Source: Cytophaga hutchinsonii ATCC 33406 (GTDB lineage: Bacteria > Bacteroidota > Bacteroidia > Cytophagales > Cytophagaceae). From it: a stretch of 64,000 nucleotides of DNA. The DNA is taken from the NCBI RefSeq assembly GCF_000014145.1, contig NC_008255.1, forward strand, positions 3,488,001 through 3,552,000, given 5' to 3'. Shown here piece by piece: positions 26,770 to 35,734 of the stretch. Made by a program: the position numbers and the translations under genes. Each line of letters opens with the position of its first letter. Position 1 is the stretch's first letter. A model generated the notes under the pieces. The model saw only the letters and a program-made list of their open reading frames with translations, had not been told where the DNA came from and did not search any database.

Positions 26770-28791
26770 TTACTGTTTCACAATCTTTTTCGAGGCAGTG
26801 CTTCCATCCTTTTCTACCAATAAAAGATATATTCCCGACGGAACAGCGGACATATCAATTTTAATTTTATCTGTACCTACTCCGGTTGTAATTAAAAATC
26901 CTGTTGAGTCGTAGAGTGTATAGGTAACAGATGCCTGGGAAGATAATTTTTCTTTAAATTCTATATGGCATTCATCCTGCACCGGCACCGGATAGACCGA
27001 TAACGCAGCTTCAAGTTTACTGTCTCGTGTAGCTGTTATAATTGATACTTGTAACGCAAGCGTTGAACTTACAGCATTTGCGTTTGTTTCTTTTACAGTT
27101 ATGGCATTATTTATCGCTGTACGCTGATTGGCACTAAACGTGTTCGCGTTTACTCCGAAATCAACTACAATGGAATGTGTCCCTTGACCCGAAACGATGT
27201 CTGCATTATCCGGTACAGTCCAATAATAAGTCATACCTACTCTTTGAGGTACAGAATAGTGTACTCCTGTCTGGTTCGGAAATACTGAAACCGGCCCTGT
27301 GATTGCAGTACTGAAATCAGAACCTAATATTAACGGTTCAGAAACCACAGTATATGTTTTTGGACAAAAATATGTAACGTTCATTTTTACTGTATACACA
27401 TCTCCCGATTTATATGTAGTACTTAACGTTTCCGTTTGATCACCAATGATCTGACCATTTTTATACCATGTATATTCTAAAAAATAAGGACTTTCTTCTG
27501 AAACAGCTTTTAGAATTATGGCTTGCCCATCGGTTAAAGTAGTTTGTGTATGTAGACTGATTGAAACAGATGGGTATGCCTGAACGATTGCCTCAATTGG
27601 ATTTGAAACTACTTTTGATATAGTTACACATGCCAGACTGCTGGTCATCTCACAAGTAAAGATATCGCCGGCTGCATAATTATCTTCAATCAACACCGGA
27701 TAATTCTGAATCCAATCAATTGTTACACCATTTTTCATCCAGCGGTAAGATGGCTCAAAGCCTCCGTTTGTTGCATGAGCAGAAAGGTTTATAGGGGTGC
27801 ACAACGGAATTGAATTGCCAAAACCAGCGATGGATACGTGTGGCGTAACCAGGGGCGTAACAGTGATTGCAACAACATTGCTGACAGCCATATTTTTCAA
27901 TTCCGGATATGAATCATCCTTTACGACTCTTCTATAATACGCATCTGCTATTACTGGTATTTGCGGTGCATAATCGGTTTCTGTAGCTCCAGGTATATCC
28001 GTCCATGAGTCAACACCATCCGGTGATACTTGCCAGTTATACGTAGTATTAGCTGTTTCTCCTGTTACAGGAGAAATTTCAATAATCGGGTCTGGCAAAC
28101 CTGTATGGCAGACTGTTTGATCTGAGCTTATTATACCGGCACCAATGCTGCTATAAACAGTAACAGTAATAGGCCCGACCAAAAATTCCGAAGGAACTGC
28201 GCAGGGGTAATTTGTTTTCACTGCACAATAAACACGATCATTGTCTACTGGGGATTGTAAAACAAATGTATCATTGGTTGCACCTTCTACATAACTATAA
28301 TTTACCATCCACCGGTATTCAGGTGAGCTGCCTCCGTATGTAAGCTGTTCTGTTGTAAAAGTAATTGACTGGCCAATGCCTACTGCTGTTTGTGATGCAT
28401 TTATAATCATATATGGCAGCACATAGGGTAATCCTGTTGCACGTGTTGTCTGGGAAATTATGGTTGCACACGCATTTATAACATCGACTCTGAATACGTC
28501 TGTTGAATCATCAGAACTATTAAACGAATACACATACTGCGTTGCACCATCAATAGGAGTATCATTTTTATACCATTGGTAAGAACTGGCATTTAATGCA
28601 TCCACAATCAATTGCGGAAGAAAATTAAGGCATTTCCCTCCATTAACCGGACGAGGCTGAACAATTATTACAGGCGCCGTACAAGGATCTGCGTGAGTAT
28701 TTTTTATATCATCCGGACCTAAGTCAATAGATTCTGCGCTGACAAAAAATGTTACCAACAGCATACAAGCTGCCACAATTATTTTTTCCAT
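26770..28791 (-). CDS. Secreted T9SS-sorted protein with Ig/PKD-like repeats
   Basis: A 673-residue exported protein: signal peptide (IIVAACMLLVTFFVSAES), several immunoglobulin/PKD-like repeats of about 80-90 residues (each with a SYQWYKND/EYRWMVNY/NYNWQVSPDG/SYRWMKNG/EYTWYKNG core), a PKD-like module (YYWTVPDNADIVSGQGTHSI), and a C-terminal type IX sorting domain (SVYPVPVQDECHIEF ... SGIYLLLVEKDGSTASKKIV). It should be released or attached to the cell surface. No catalytic domain was found; adhesion is a reasonable guess. Confidence 0.88.
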   Translation of the reverse strand: MEKIIVAACMLLVTFFVSAESIDLGPDDIKNTHADPCTAPVIIVQPRPVNGGKCLNFLPQLIVDALNASSYQWYKNDTPIDGATQYVYSFNSSDDSTDVFRVDVINACATIISQTTRATGLPYVLPYMIINASQTAVGIGQSITFTTEQLTYGGSSPEYRWMVNYSYVEGATNDTFVLQSPVDNDRVYCAVKTNYPCAVPSEFLVGPITVTVYSSIGAGIISSDQTVCHTGLPDPIIEISPVTGETANTTYNWQVSPDGVDSWTDIPGATETDYAPQIPVIADAYYRRVVKDDSYPELKNMAVSNVVAITVTPLVTPHVSIAGFGNSIPLCTPINLSAHATNGGFEPSYRWMKNGVTIDWIQNYPVLIEDNYAAGDIFTCEMTSSLACVTISKVVSNPIEAIVQAYPSVSISLHTQTTLTDGQAIILKAVSEESPYFLEYTWYKNGQIIGDQTETLSTTYKSGDVYTVKMNVTYFCPKTYTVVSEPLILGSDFSTAITGPVSVFPNQTGVHYSVPQRVGMTYYWTVPDNADIVSGQGTHSIVVDFGVNANTFSANQRTAINNAITVKETNANAVSSTLALQVSIITATRDSKLEAALSVYPVPVQDECHIEFKEKLSSQASVTYTLYDSTGFLITTGVGTDKIKIDMSAVPSGIYLLLVEKDGSTASKKIVKQ

Positions 28792-28822
28792 ACTAGTATT
28801 AAACTTGATTGTACGTGCTGTT

Positions 28823-29647
28823 TTAAAATATGACCGTCTTATTGGCGCTTACATATACCTTCTGTTCCAGTACGAGCTGCAGCGCTTTCGCCAGCACGAG
28901 TTTTTCCACGTCTTTACCTGCAGCAGCCATTTCCATGGGGCTCAGGGAATGATCTACCGGAATCACTTCCTGGTGAATGATCGGTCCTTCATCCAGGTCC
29001 TGGTTTACAAAATGCGCCGTGGCTCCGATAATTTTTACACCACGCTCATATGCCTGTCTGTATGGGTTTGCGCCTTTAAATGCCGGCAAGAAACTATGGT
29101 GAATATTGATCATGCGGGACGGATACTGCGATGTAAATTCTTCACTCAGAATACGCATAAACTTTGCCAGCACAATGTAATCCGGATTGTATTGTTTCAG
29201 GCAGTCCAGCAATTCTGCTTCGTGTGTTTCGCGGCTTTTATCTTCATGTGAAATGAAGTGGTACGGAATGTTAAACTTCTCCGTATAGGCCTTTAAATGC
29301 TGGTGGTTTCCGATAACCGCTACCAGATTTACCTTCAGGTTGCCGAAGTAATATTTACTGATCAGCTCGGTTAAGCAATGCTCTTCTTTGGTTACCATAA
29401 TAACCATTTTTTTCAATTCTCCGTTGCTTACCAGCAAGCTGTGATCAGCCGGTAAAACGGCTTCCAGCGCCGCACGTAAAACCGCCGCATCGATATCTCC
29501 TTCTACAACTGTACGCATTAAAAACCGATTGCGCTGTTTTTCAACAAATTCCCTGTTCTCGGTAATATTAAGGTTCAACCCTGCCAATACGCCTGTAATT
29601 TTATGAATTAACCCTTTCTGGTCCTCGCAATCGATAATAATAATCAT
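28823..29647 (-). CDS. purU: Formyltetrahydrofolate deformylase
   Basis: PurU hydrolyses 10-formyl-THF to THF and formate, balancing one-carbon pools. An N-terminal ACT domain (IIDCEDQKGLIHKITGVLAG) is followed by the formyl-transferase fold with the catalytic His in INIHHSFLPAFKGANPY and Asp in NQDLDEGPIIHQE. Length 274 residues is normal. Own promoter box upstream. Confidence 0.95.
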   Translation of the reverse strand: MIIIIDCEDQKGLIHKITGVLAGLNLNITENREFVEKQRNRFLMRTVVEGDIDAAVLRAALEAVLPADHSLLVSNGELKKMVIMVTKEEHCLTELISKYYFGNLKVNLVAVIGNHQHLKAYTEKFNIPYHFISHEDKSRETHEAELLDCLKQYNPDYIVLAKFMRILSEEFTSQYPSRMINIHHSFLPAFKGANPYRQAYERGVKIIGATAHFVNQDLDEGPIIHQEVIPVDHSLSPMEMAAAGKDVEKLVLAKALQLVLEQKVYVSANKTVIF

Positions 29648-29681
29648 ACTATTTGTTGTTCTTGTATTCTATTCCGGTCAG

Positions 29682-29689
29682 CAAAACTA
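29682..29689 (-). promoter_or_regulatory. Promoter -7 box of purU (TAGTTTTG)
   Basis: TAGTTTTG on the minus strand matches TAnnTTTG, 35 bases before the start codon. No clear -33 element. Confidence 0.6.
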
Positions 29690-30043
29690 CTATTATTTTA
29701 TCATATATCGTTTGAGACAGCCGTGCAACCGGGTATTTTTTGGATTATTTACCTGCACAAATGCGTTTTATGTCTGCGGCATTAATTTGAAATTCAATAA
29801 TTTATCTTCCATCCTGAAATTGCTAGCCTGATTGGCGTATGGATTTCGTTTTTTACCCGCAGCCATACGCTAAAACGGAGCCGTTTATTTTAGCTCTAAG
29901 TAATTTCTTCTCAAGCTTTTGAAGGAAACTATTTCGGTAAAAAAATGGTTAATGCTTTGTATAAAATGAATTTTAAATTACATTTGCTGTCTGAATTATT
30001 TAAGGTTACATGCAAAAGTCTAACTACATCGTGTTTCTCACAA

Positions 30044-30169
30044 CCCCAAATCCTTTTGGGGCGGTTAGCTTATTTTCTGCGTCTACCCAACCGAGGCCCT
30101 AGGCCGATCTAACCTTTGGTTTCTTACGTGGAAACTTCTCTTCAAAACATTAGCCATTAATCCGGCTAA
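30044..30169 (+). ncRNA. Candidate structured leader or small RNA before the arginine cluster
   Basis: Within the 618-base gene-free region between purU and the arginine cluster this GC-richer segment has several hairpins. CCCCAAA pairs with TTTGGGG (30044-30061), GGTTAG (30063-30068) with CTAACC (30109-30114), GGCC with GGCC (30095-30105), GTTTC with GAAAC (30119-30135) and TTAGCC with GGCTAA (30150-30169). AACC at 30111-30114 can instead pair with GGTT at 30118-30121, so two folds exclude each other. It matches no RNA family I can name; the strand is assumed from the downstream genes. The remaining flanks show nothing. Confidence 0.4.
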
Positions 30170-30265
30170 ACTCCAAACATTTCACAGTTTCATAACAGTA
30201 TTTAATCTATCTTTAATACGCGTTGAATCTACCGGATCAAACAGTATTGAAGCGTCTTATTTGAA

Positions 30266-30949
30266 ATGAAAAAAACAAGCGTATCTGATATTAAAGTAGT
30301 AGTAGCAGGACCAGAACATAAACATTTAGCTGAAGCCATCGTTGATGAAATGGCTGAAAGTGCAAAAGCCCGCGGAACAGGTATTGCCAAGCGTAGCCCC
30401 GACTACATCCGTCAGAAAATGGATGAAGGCAAAGCTATTATTGCCGTTACCAAAGCAGGCGAGTTTGCAGGTTTTTGTTATATTGAATCCTGGAGTCACG
30501 GTAAATACGTGGCTAACTCCGGCTTGATTGTAGCTCCTGACTTCCGTCAGTATGGCTTGGCGACCAAAATCAAAGAAAAGGCGTTTGAATTATCGCGTAA
30601 AAAATTCCCTGATGCTAAGTTATTCGGATTAACAACCTCTGCGGCTGTTATGAAGATCAACTCAGAACTGGGCTACAGACCTGCGCATTATACCGAGCTT
30701 ACCAACGATGAAACCTTCTGGAAAGGGTGTTCCAGCTGCATCAATTATGAGATCCTGAAAAGCAAGGACCGTAAGATGTGCATGTGTACGGCCATGGTGT
30801 ACGATCCGGAAGAAAAGAAAAAGAAAAAATGGGATTTCATTACGGAATCAAAACTTTGGGAAAGATGGCAACGCTTAAAAAATCACAAGCTGCTGAAGTC
30901 TTTTGGCAAGGGTAGTGATAAGATATTGTCGTTTCTTGGATTGGCGTAA
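30266..30949 (+). CDS. GNAT acyltransferase, likely first enzyme of arginine synthesis
   Basis: A 227-residue GNAT-fold protein whose position at the head of the arginine cluster suggests it acylates glutamate (acetyl or succinyl), replacing ArgA/ArgJ, which are absent here. The acyl-CoA site is seen in ANSGLIVAPDFRQYGLATKI and the substrate strand in KLFGLTTSAAVMKINSELGY. After the GNAT core there is an unusual cysteine group, GCSSCINY ... KMCMCTAM (CxxC-x12-CxC), which could bind a metal, and then a basic tail (EEKKKKKWDF). Function rests on context and fold, not on experiment. Confidence 0.78.
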   Translation: MKKTSVSDIKVVVAGPEHKHLAEAIVDEMAESAKARGTGIAKRSPDYIRQKMDEGKAIIAVTKAGEFAGFCYIESWSHGKYVANSGLIVAPDFRQYGLATKIKEKAFELSRKKFPDAKLFGLTTSAAVMKINSELGYRPAHYTELTNDETFWKGCSSCINYEILKSKDRKMCMCTAMVYDPEEKKKKKWDFITESKLWERWQRLKNHKLLKSFGKGSDKILSFLGLA

Positions 30950-31085
30950 AGCTTAAACCAATGCTAAACGCGGAAAGCTTAATGCTTTTCGTTTCTAACT
31001 TAAAGAACTCTTGAGAATAATATAATTCTCTTAATCTATAACAAAACGAAAAAGCTTTAGGCTTTAAGCCTTCAGCGTTAATCTT
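30950..31085. repeat. Paired heptad repeats between GNAT gene and argG
   Basis: A post-stop array (about 30948-30994, with AAAGCTT AATGCTT) and a pre-start array (about 31050-31080, GCTTTAG GCTTTAA GCCTTCA GCGTTAA) in inverse orientation. Between them is the small hairpin GAGAAT...ATTCTC (about 31013-31031). Confidence 0.82.
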
Positions 31086-31091
31086 ACAAAA

Positions 31092-32288
31092 ATGAAAAAG
31101 AAAGTAGTATTGGCCTTTAGCGGCGGATTGGACACAACGTATTGCGCAAAATATTTATCAGAAGACCTGGGGTATGAATTGCATACTGCCATTGTTAATA
31201 CAGGCGGTTTTTCTAAAGAAGAATTAGCTGACATTGAAAAGAAAGCATACGAACTGGGTGTAACCTCTCATACTACACTTGACATCATTGAAAAATATTA
31301 TGCGGAATGTGTTAAGTACATGGTGTACGGAAACATTTTGCGTAACAATACCTATCCGCTATCTGTAAGTGCCGAACGTGTGTTTCAGGCGATGGCTATT
31401 GCAGAACATGCTAAGAAAGTTGGGGCTACGGCTGTGGCGCACGGTTCTACCGGGGCAGGTAATGACCAGGTTCGTTTTGATGTGGTGTTCATGATCATGA
31501 ATCCGGGTATTGAAATCATTACACCGATCCGCGATATGAAATTATCCCGTGAAGCAGAAATTGAATACCTGAAGAAAAAAGGGGTTGTGCGTGACTGGAG
31601 CAAAGCGGCGTATTCGATCAACGTTGGTATCTGGGGTACTAGTGTTGGCGGTAAAGAAACATTAACATCTGACAAAACACTTCCTGAAAGTGCTTTCCCT
31701 ACACAGGTTACTAAAACAGGTGAAGAAGAAGTTGAACTGGAATTTGAAAAAGGACAATTGGTTGGTTTGAATGGCAAACGCATGAAATCAACGGATGCAA
31801 TTGTTGAATTAAATAAAATTGTTGCTCCTTATGGTATCGGCCGTGATATTCACGTTGGTGACACCATCATTGGTATCAAGGGCCGTGTAGGTTTTGAAGC
31901 TGCTGCTCCGATGGTAATCATCAAGGCACATCATACGTTAGAAAAACATACGCTTACAAAATGGCAGATGTACTGGAAAGAGCAATTGGCTAACTGGTAC
32001 GGAAACTTTGTACACGAAGGTCAGTTCCTTGAACCGGTAATGAGGAACATTGAAACATTTTTAGAAGATACGCAGGTGCATGTTACCGGCAAAGTAAAAG
32101 TATTTGCTGCGCCGTACCGTTTTCATGTAGTAGGTATCGAATCTGCACATGACCTGATGTCTGCTAAGTTTGGTAAATACGGAGAAGAAAATAATGCATG
32201 GTCGGGCGACGATGTTAAAGGTTTCTCTAAAATATTCGGCAACCAGACGATGATTTATCATAGAGTGAACGAAGACGTGAAAGGTTAA
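31092..32288 (+). CDS. argG: Argininosuccinate synthase
   Basis: ArgG joins citrulline and aspartate using ATP. The PP-loop VVLAFSGGLDTTYCAKYL is at the N-terminus, followed by AHGSTGAGNDQVRFDV, TPIRDMKLSREAEIEYL and SINVGIWGTSVGGKE. Length 398 residues is normal. If the ArgF' product is an acylated citrulline, ArgE must act before this step. Confidence 0.96.
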   Translation: MKKKVVLAFSGGLDTTYCAKYLSEDLGYELHTAIVNTGGFSKEELADIEKKAYELGVTSHTTLDIIEKYYAECVKYMVYGNILRNNTYPLSVSAERVFQAMAIAEHAKKVGATAVAHGSTGAGNDQVRFDVVFMIMNPGIEIITPIRDMKLSREAEIEYLKKKGVVRDWSKAAYSINVGIWGTSVGGKETLTSDKTLPESAFPTQVTKTGEEEVELEFEKGQLVGLNGKRMKSTDAIVELNKIVAPYGIGRDIHVGDTIIGIKGRVGFEAAAPMVIIKAHHTLEKHTLTKWQMYWKEQLANWYGNFVHEGQFLEPVMRNIETFLEDTQVHVTGKVKVFAAPYRFHVVGIESAHDLMSAKFGKYGEENNAWSGDDVKGFSKIFGNQTMIYHRVNEDVKG

Positions 32289-32396
32289 ATGCAAAAGGCG
32301 TTCCGCCGCGGCGGAGCTAAATGCTGGTCGTCTCGATAGTAGTTATTCGCTTTCAGCTCCGCCGCGGCGGAAGGCTTTAAGCTTTAAGCAAAAGAT
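32289..32396. repeat. Paired repeats with two copies of the GC palindrome
   Basis: Two copies of TCCGCCGCGGCGGA (32302-32315 and 32358-32371) lie inside the post-stop and pre-start arrays; the second is followed by GGCTTTAA GCTTTAA GC directly before argC. Confidence 0.85.
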
Positions 32397-32397
32397 A

Positions 32398-33372
32398 ATG
32401 AGCACAAAAATAAAAATAGGCATCGTTGGCGGTGCAGGATATACAGGCGGAGAATTGCTTCGTATTCTGGTAAATCACCCGAATGCGGAGATTGTATTCG
32501 TACACAGCAACAGCAATGCAGGTAATCCAATCTATAAAGTTCATACAGACCTTATCGGCAGCACGGATCTTGTTTTTACAGGTGAATTAAGCAATGCTAT
32601 TGATGTATTATTCTTATGCGTTGGTCACGGTGATGCAATTAAATTCCTGCAAGCTAATCCGGTTGAGTCACACATTAAGATCATCGATTTAAGTCAGGAT
32701 TTCCGTATTGAAAAAGACGGCAACGACTTTATTTATGGTTTACCGGAATTACAGCGTGATAAAATAAAGCTTGCTAAAAATATTGCAAACCCGGGTTGTT
32801 TCGCAACAGCGATTCAGTTGGGCTTACTTCCGCTTGCAGCAGAGAACGTATTAACAAACGATGTGCATGTATCTGGCATAACAGGTTCAACCGGGGCCGG
32901 ACAATCGTTATCACAGACGTCACACTTCAGCTGGAGAAATAATAATATGTCTGTTTACAAGGCATTAAATCACCAGCATTTAAAAGAGATCCGCCAGAGT
33001 TTAACGAATCTGCAATCTTCATTAGAGAAGAATATTCATTTCATCCCGTACCGAGGTGATTTTACACGTGGTATCATAGCAACCATGTATACGCCATGCA
33101 GCTGGACAATTGACGAAGCTATAGCGAAGTACAAAGCGTACTATGCTTCGCATCCATTCACACATGTGGTAGATGAGAACATTGATCTAAAACAAGTAGT
33201 GAATACAAACAACTGCCTGCTGTATCTGGAAAAGCACGGCGACCAGTTAATGATTGTAAGCATCATCGACAACTTGTTGAAAGGTGCTTCGGGCCATGCG
33301 GTTCAGAATATGAATCTGATGTTCGGGCTGGAAGAGACAGTTGGTTTGAGGTTGAAAGCAGCTTCTTTTTAA
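32398..33372 (+). CDS. argC: N-acyl-gamma-glutamyl-phosphate reductase
   Basis: ArgC reduces N-acyl-glutamyl phosphate to the semialdehyde with NADPH. The dinucleotide loop IVGGAGYTGGELLRIL, catalytic Cys in IANPGCFATAIQLGLLPLA and HFIPYRGDFTRGI are present. 324 residues, intact. Confidence 0.96.
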   Translation: MSTKIKIGIVGGAGYTGGELLRILVNHPNAEIVFVHSNSNAGNPIYKVHTDLIGSTDLVFTGELSNAIDVLFLCVGHGDAIKFLQANPVESHIKIIDLSQDFRIEKDGNDFIYGLPELQRDKIKLAKNIANPGCFATAIQLGLLPLAAENVLTNDVHVSGITGSTGAGQSLSQTSHFSWRNNNMSVYKALNHQHLKEIRQSLTNLQSSLEKNIHFIPYRGDFTRGIIATMYTPCSWTIDEAIAKYKAYYASHPFTHVVDENIDLKQVVNTNNCLLYLEKHGDQLMIVSIIDNLLKGASGHAVQNMNLMFGLEETVGLRLKAASF

Positions 33373-33374
33373 AT

Positions 33375-33412
33375 AGCTTAAAGCTTTAGGCTTAAAGCCT
33401 AAAGCTAACGTT
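33375..33412. repeat. Heptad repeat array after argC
   Basis: GCTTAAA GCTTTAG GCTTAAA GCCTAAA GC, a nearly perfect 7-base periodic array. The next start codon, of the four-helix gene at 33446, has no matching inverse array before it. Confidence 0.85.
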
Positions 33413-33445
33413 CATTAACATACATAATACCATTTTTCATCAGCT

Positions 33446-33805
33446 ATGAAGAATTACAAGAATTTAACAGTATGGCAGGATTCTCACGAACTTGTTCCTT
33501 TAGTTTATAAAGAAACCAAAGCGTTTCCAAGAGAAGAAGTTTATGGAATAACTTCACAACTCAGGCGGGCTGCTGCATCTATTCCTGCTAATATTGCAGA
33601 AGGATGTGCTAAAAATTCAGATAGAGAATTCAATCGGTTCTTGCAAATAGCGATGGGCTCTCTAAATGAATCAGAATATTTTCTTTTTCTAAGTAAAGAA
33701 TTAAATTATTTAGCTGAAGCAAATTATATTAAAATGTCAGGTCAATTAGATATTATAAAAGCAAAGCTAATTAACCTTCAAAAGAAAGTAATGCAAAACG
33801 CATAA
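33446..33805 (+). CDS. Four-helix-bundle protein of the 23S rRNA intervening-sequence type
   Basis: A 119-residue all-helical protein of the family first seen in 23S rRNA intervening sequences: YKNLTVWQDSHELVPLVYKE, YGITSQLRRAAASIPANIAEG, FNRFLQIAMGSLNESEYFL and a final coiled helix. These form ring-shaped pentamers and are widely scattered in this phylum, with no agreed function. It lies between argC and argD in the same direction and has no link to arginine metabolism, so it looks like an inserted passenger gene. Confidence 0.92.
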   Translation: MKNYKNLTVWQDSHELVPLVYKETKAFPREEVYGITSQLRRAAASIPANIAEGCAKNSDREFNRFLQIAMGSLNESEYFLFLSKELNYLAEANYIKMSGQLDIIKAKLINLQKKVMQNA

Positions 33806-33827
33806 CAATAAATAACTAGTTTAAGAC

Positions 33828-33875
33828 TTAGCTGCGGTATCATCGCGTTAGGCCTTAGGCATTAAGCTTTAAGCA
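33828..33875. repeat. Heptad repeat array before argD
   Basis: GCGTTAG GCCTTAG GCATTAA GCTTTAA GC directly precedes the argD start; it is the inverse partner of the array after argC (33375-33412), so the four-helix gene sits between the two halves. Confidence 0.82.
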
Positions 33876-33877
33876 CT

Positions 33878-35029
33878 ATGAAATTATTTGATGTCTACCC
33901 CCTAATCCCAATCGAACCTGTACGTGCACTTGGCTCCCGCCTTTGGGATGCAGCAGGTACGGAATATTTAGATCTGTATGGCGGCCACGCTGTAATCTCT
34001 ATCGGGCATTCACATCCGTATTACGTTCAGAAAATTACAGATCAGATAAATAAAATCGGCTTCTACTCGAACTCGGTTATCATTTCCCTTCAGCAGGAAT
34101 TAGCAGATAAGTTAGGTGTGGTGAGCGGCCATAATGATTATCAATTATTTCTTTGCAATTCAGGAGCCGAAGCTAATGAAAATGCACTGAAGCTTGCGTC
34201 TTTCCATAACGGCAAGAAAAAGATTGTTGCATTTAAAAAAGGTTTCCACGGCAGAACGTCTTTAGCAGTTGCAGCTACCGATAATCCTTCTATTGTTGCG
34301 CCTGTTAATGAAACTGATAACATCATCTTCTTACCATGGAACGATGAGGCTGCATTAGAAGCAACCTTTAAATCACACGGCAATGAGATCACTGCCGTAA
34401 TCATTGAAGGCATACAAGGCGTAGGCGGCATCCACGAAGCATCCATGTCCATGCTTAAAAAGATCCGTACACTGTGTGATGAATACAATGCCGTTTATAT
34501 TGCAGACTCTGTACAATGTGGCTATGGCCGCAGCGGTAAATTTTACTCACATGATTTTGCCGGTGTATCTGCAGATATCTATAGCATGGCTAAAGGTATG
34601 GGTAATGGCTTTCCGATCGGTGCGATCAGCATTGCACCATATCTTAAACCGAAACATGGTTTATTGGGTACTACGTTTGGCGGTAACCATTTAGCCTGCG
34701 CCGCGGCCATTGCAGTATTGGATGTGATCAAACAGGAAAACCTGTTAGAGCATACAACTCAGCTAGGGAATTATATTATTGAGCAGGCACGCAAGATCCA
34801 GGGTGTTAAAGAAGTTCGTGGTAAAGGTTTGATGATTGGTATTGAACTGGAAATTCCATGTGCGGAAATCCGTAACACGTTGTTAAGCGAACATAAAATG
34901 TTTACCGGTTCTTCTTCTGATAAATTTACGATCCGTATTCTTCCTGCCTTGAATCTGAAAAAAGCAGATGCAGATGCGTTCCTGAATGCATTGAAAGCAG
35001 TGCTGGAGAAAAGTCTGAAGAGCGCGTAG
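33878..35029 (+). CDS. argD: Acyl-ornithine aminotransferase
   Basis: A class III PLP aminotransferase that makes N-acylornithine from the semialdehyde. Seen are LYGGHAVISIGHSHP, LCNSGAEANENALKLASF, FKKGFHGRTSLAVAAT, IADSVQCGYGRSGKF (PLP-contacting Asp region) and the Lys-carrying ADIYSMAKGMGNGFPIGA. 383 residues. Confidence 0.95.
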   Translation: MKLFDVYPLIPIEPVRALGSRLWDAAGTEYLDLYGGHAVISIGHSHPYYVQKITDQINKIGFYSNSVIISLQQELADKLGVVSGHNDYQLFLCNSGAEANENALKLASFHNGKKKIVAFKKGFHGRTSLAVAATDNPSIVAPVNETDNIIFLPWNDEAALEATFKSHGNEITAVIIEGIQGVGGIHEASMSMLKKIRTLCDEYNAVYIADSVQCGYGRSGKFYSHDFAGVSADIYSMAKGMGNGFPIGAISIAPYLKPKHGLLGTTFGGNHLACAAAIAVLDVIKQENLLEHTTQLGNYIIEQARKIQGVKEVRGKGLMIGIELEIPCAEIRNTLLSEHKMFTGSSSDKFTIRILPALNLKKADADAFLNALKAVLEKSLKSA

Positions 35030-35190
35030 CCTTTAGCTTAAGGCGTAAGGCCCAACGCTTAAAGCTTTGCAAACAATATAAGCAGTTCCCATACATTAAG
35101 TCTTGTCCGTTTTGAATTACGAATAAATTAAATTTCAACATCCTTGCTTTAGGCTCCGCCGCGGCGGAAAGCTTTTAGCATTAAGCATAT
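35030..35190. repeat. Paired heptad repeats between argD and the parvulin gene
   Basis: Post-stop array at about 35032-35070 (TTAAGGC GTAAGGC CCAACGC TTAAAGC) and pre-start array at about 35146-35186, the latter containing the palindrome TCCGCCGCGGCGGA (35155-35168). The AT-rich loop of about 75 bases has no gene. Confidence 0.82.
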
Positions 35191-35195
35191 AAGAA

Positions 35196-35588
35196 ATGAA
35201 ACTACTACTACCTTTCTTTATCGTATTTATTTTAGCAACAGGTTGTGCTAAAGTAGCAACTGAACATCCTTGTCCGGCTGTAGAAGCCAGTCACATATTA
35301 ACACCGGCCGAGTCTCCGGAACAATTTGAAAATGCACAGGATACCGCTGAAGTGATTATAGCAAAGCTAAAGAACGGAGAATCTTTTTCTGATCTGGCCT
35401 TGCAATACGGATCAGACGGTACGAAAACTCAGGGCGGAAATTTAGGCTGGTTTACACGTGGTATGATGGTGCAGCCATTTGAAGACTCTTGCTACAATGC
35501 AACCATTAACAAACCATTGATTGTAAAAACACAGTTTGGTGTGCATGTTGTAAAGGTTACGGGTAAGAAAGATATTCCCTGTAATTAA
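35196..35588 (+). CDS. Parvulin-type peptidyl-prolyl isomerase lipoprotein
   Basis: A 130-residue protein with a lipobox (LPFFIVFILATGC, Cys 17) and one PpiC/parvulin domain: VEASHILTPAE, AEVIIAKLKNGESFSDLA, DGTKTQGGNLGWFTRGMMV and VKTQFGVHVVKVTG. It should assist protein folding in the envelope. There is no functional link to arginine synthesis; it is the second passenger in the cluster. Confidence 0.92.
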   Translation: MKLLLPFFIVFILATGCAKVATEHPCPAVEASHILTPAESPEQFENAQDTAEVIIAKLKNGESFSDLALQYGSDGTKTQGGNLGWFTRGMMVQPFEDSCYNATINKPLIVKTQFGVHVVKVTGKKDIPCN

Positions 35589-35733
35589 GCCAAAGGCTTA
35601 ATGCTAAGAGCTAAAAGCTATCCCCTTGCCTATAGCATGTGTTCTTTGCTTTATAAAGCGCATGTTTAAAAAATATATTTTAAAATAAACATTACAACCA
35701 GGCTTTAAGCCTTAAGCGTTCCGCGTTAAGCAT
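35587..35733. repeat. Paired heptad repeats between the parvulin gene and argF'
   Basis: Post-stop array 35587-35622 and pre-start array 35700-35731, the latter reading GCTTTAA GCCTTAA GCGTTCC GCGTTAA GCATT with exact 7-base spacing and ending at the ATG of the next gene. Confidence 0.85.
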
Positions 35734-35734
35734 T

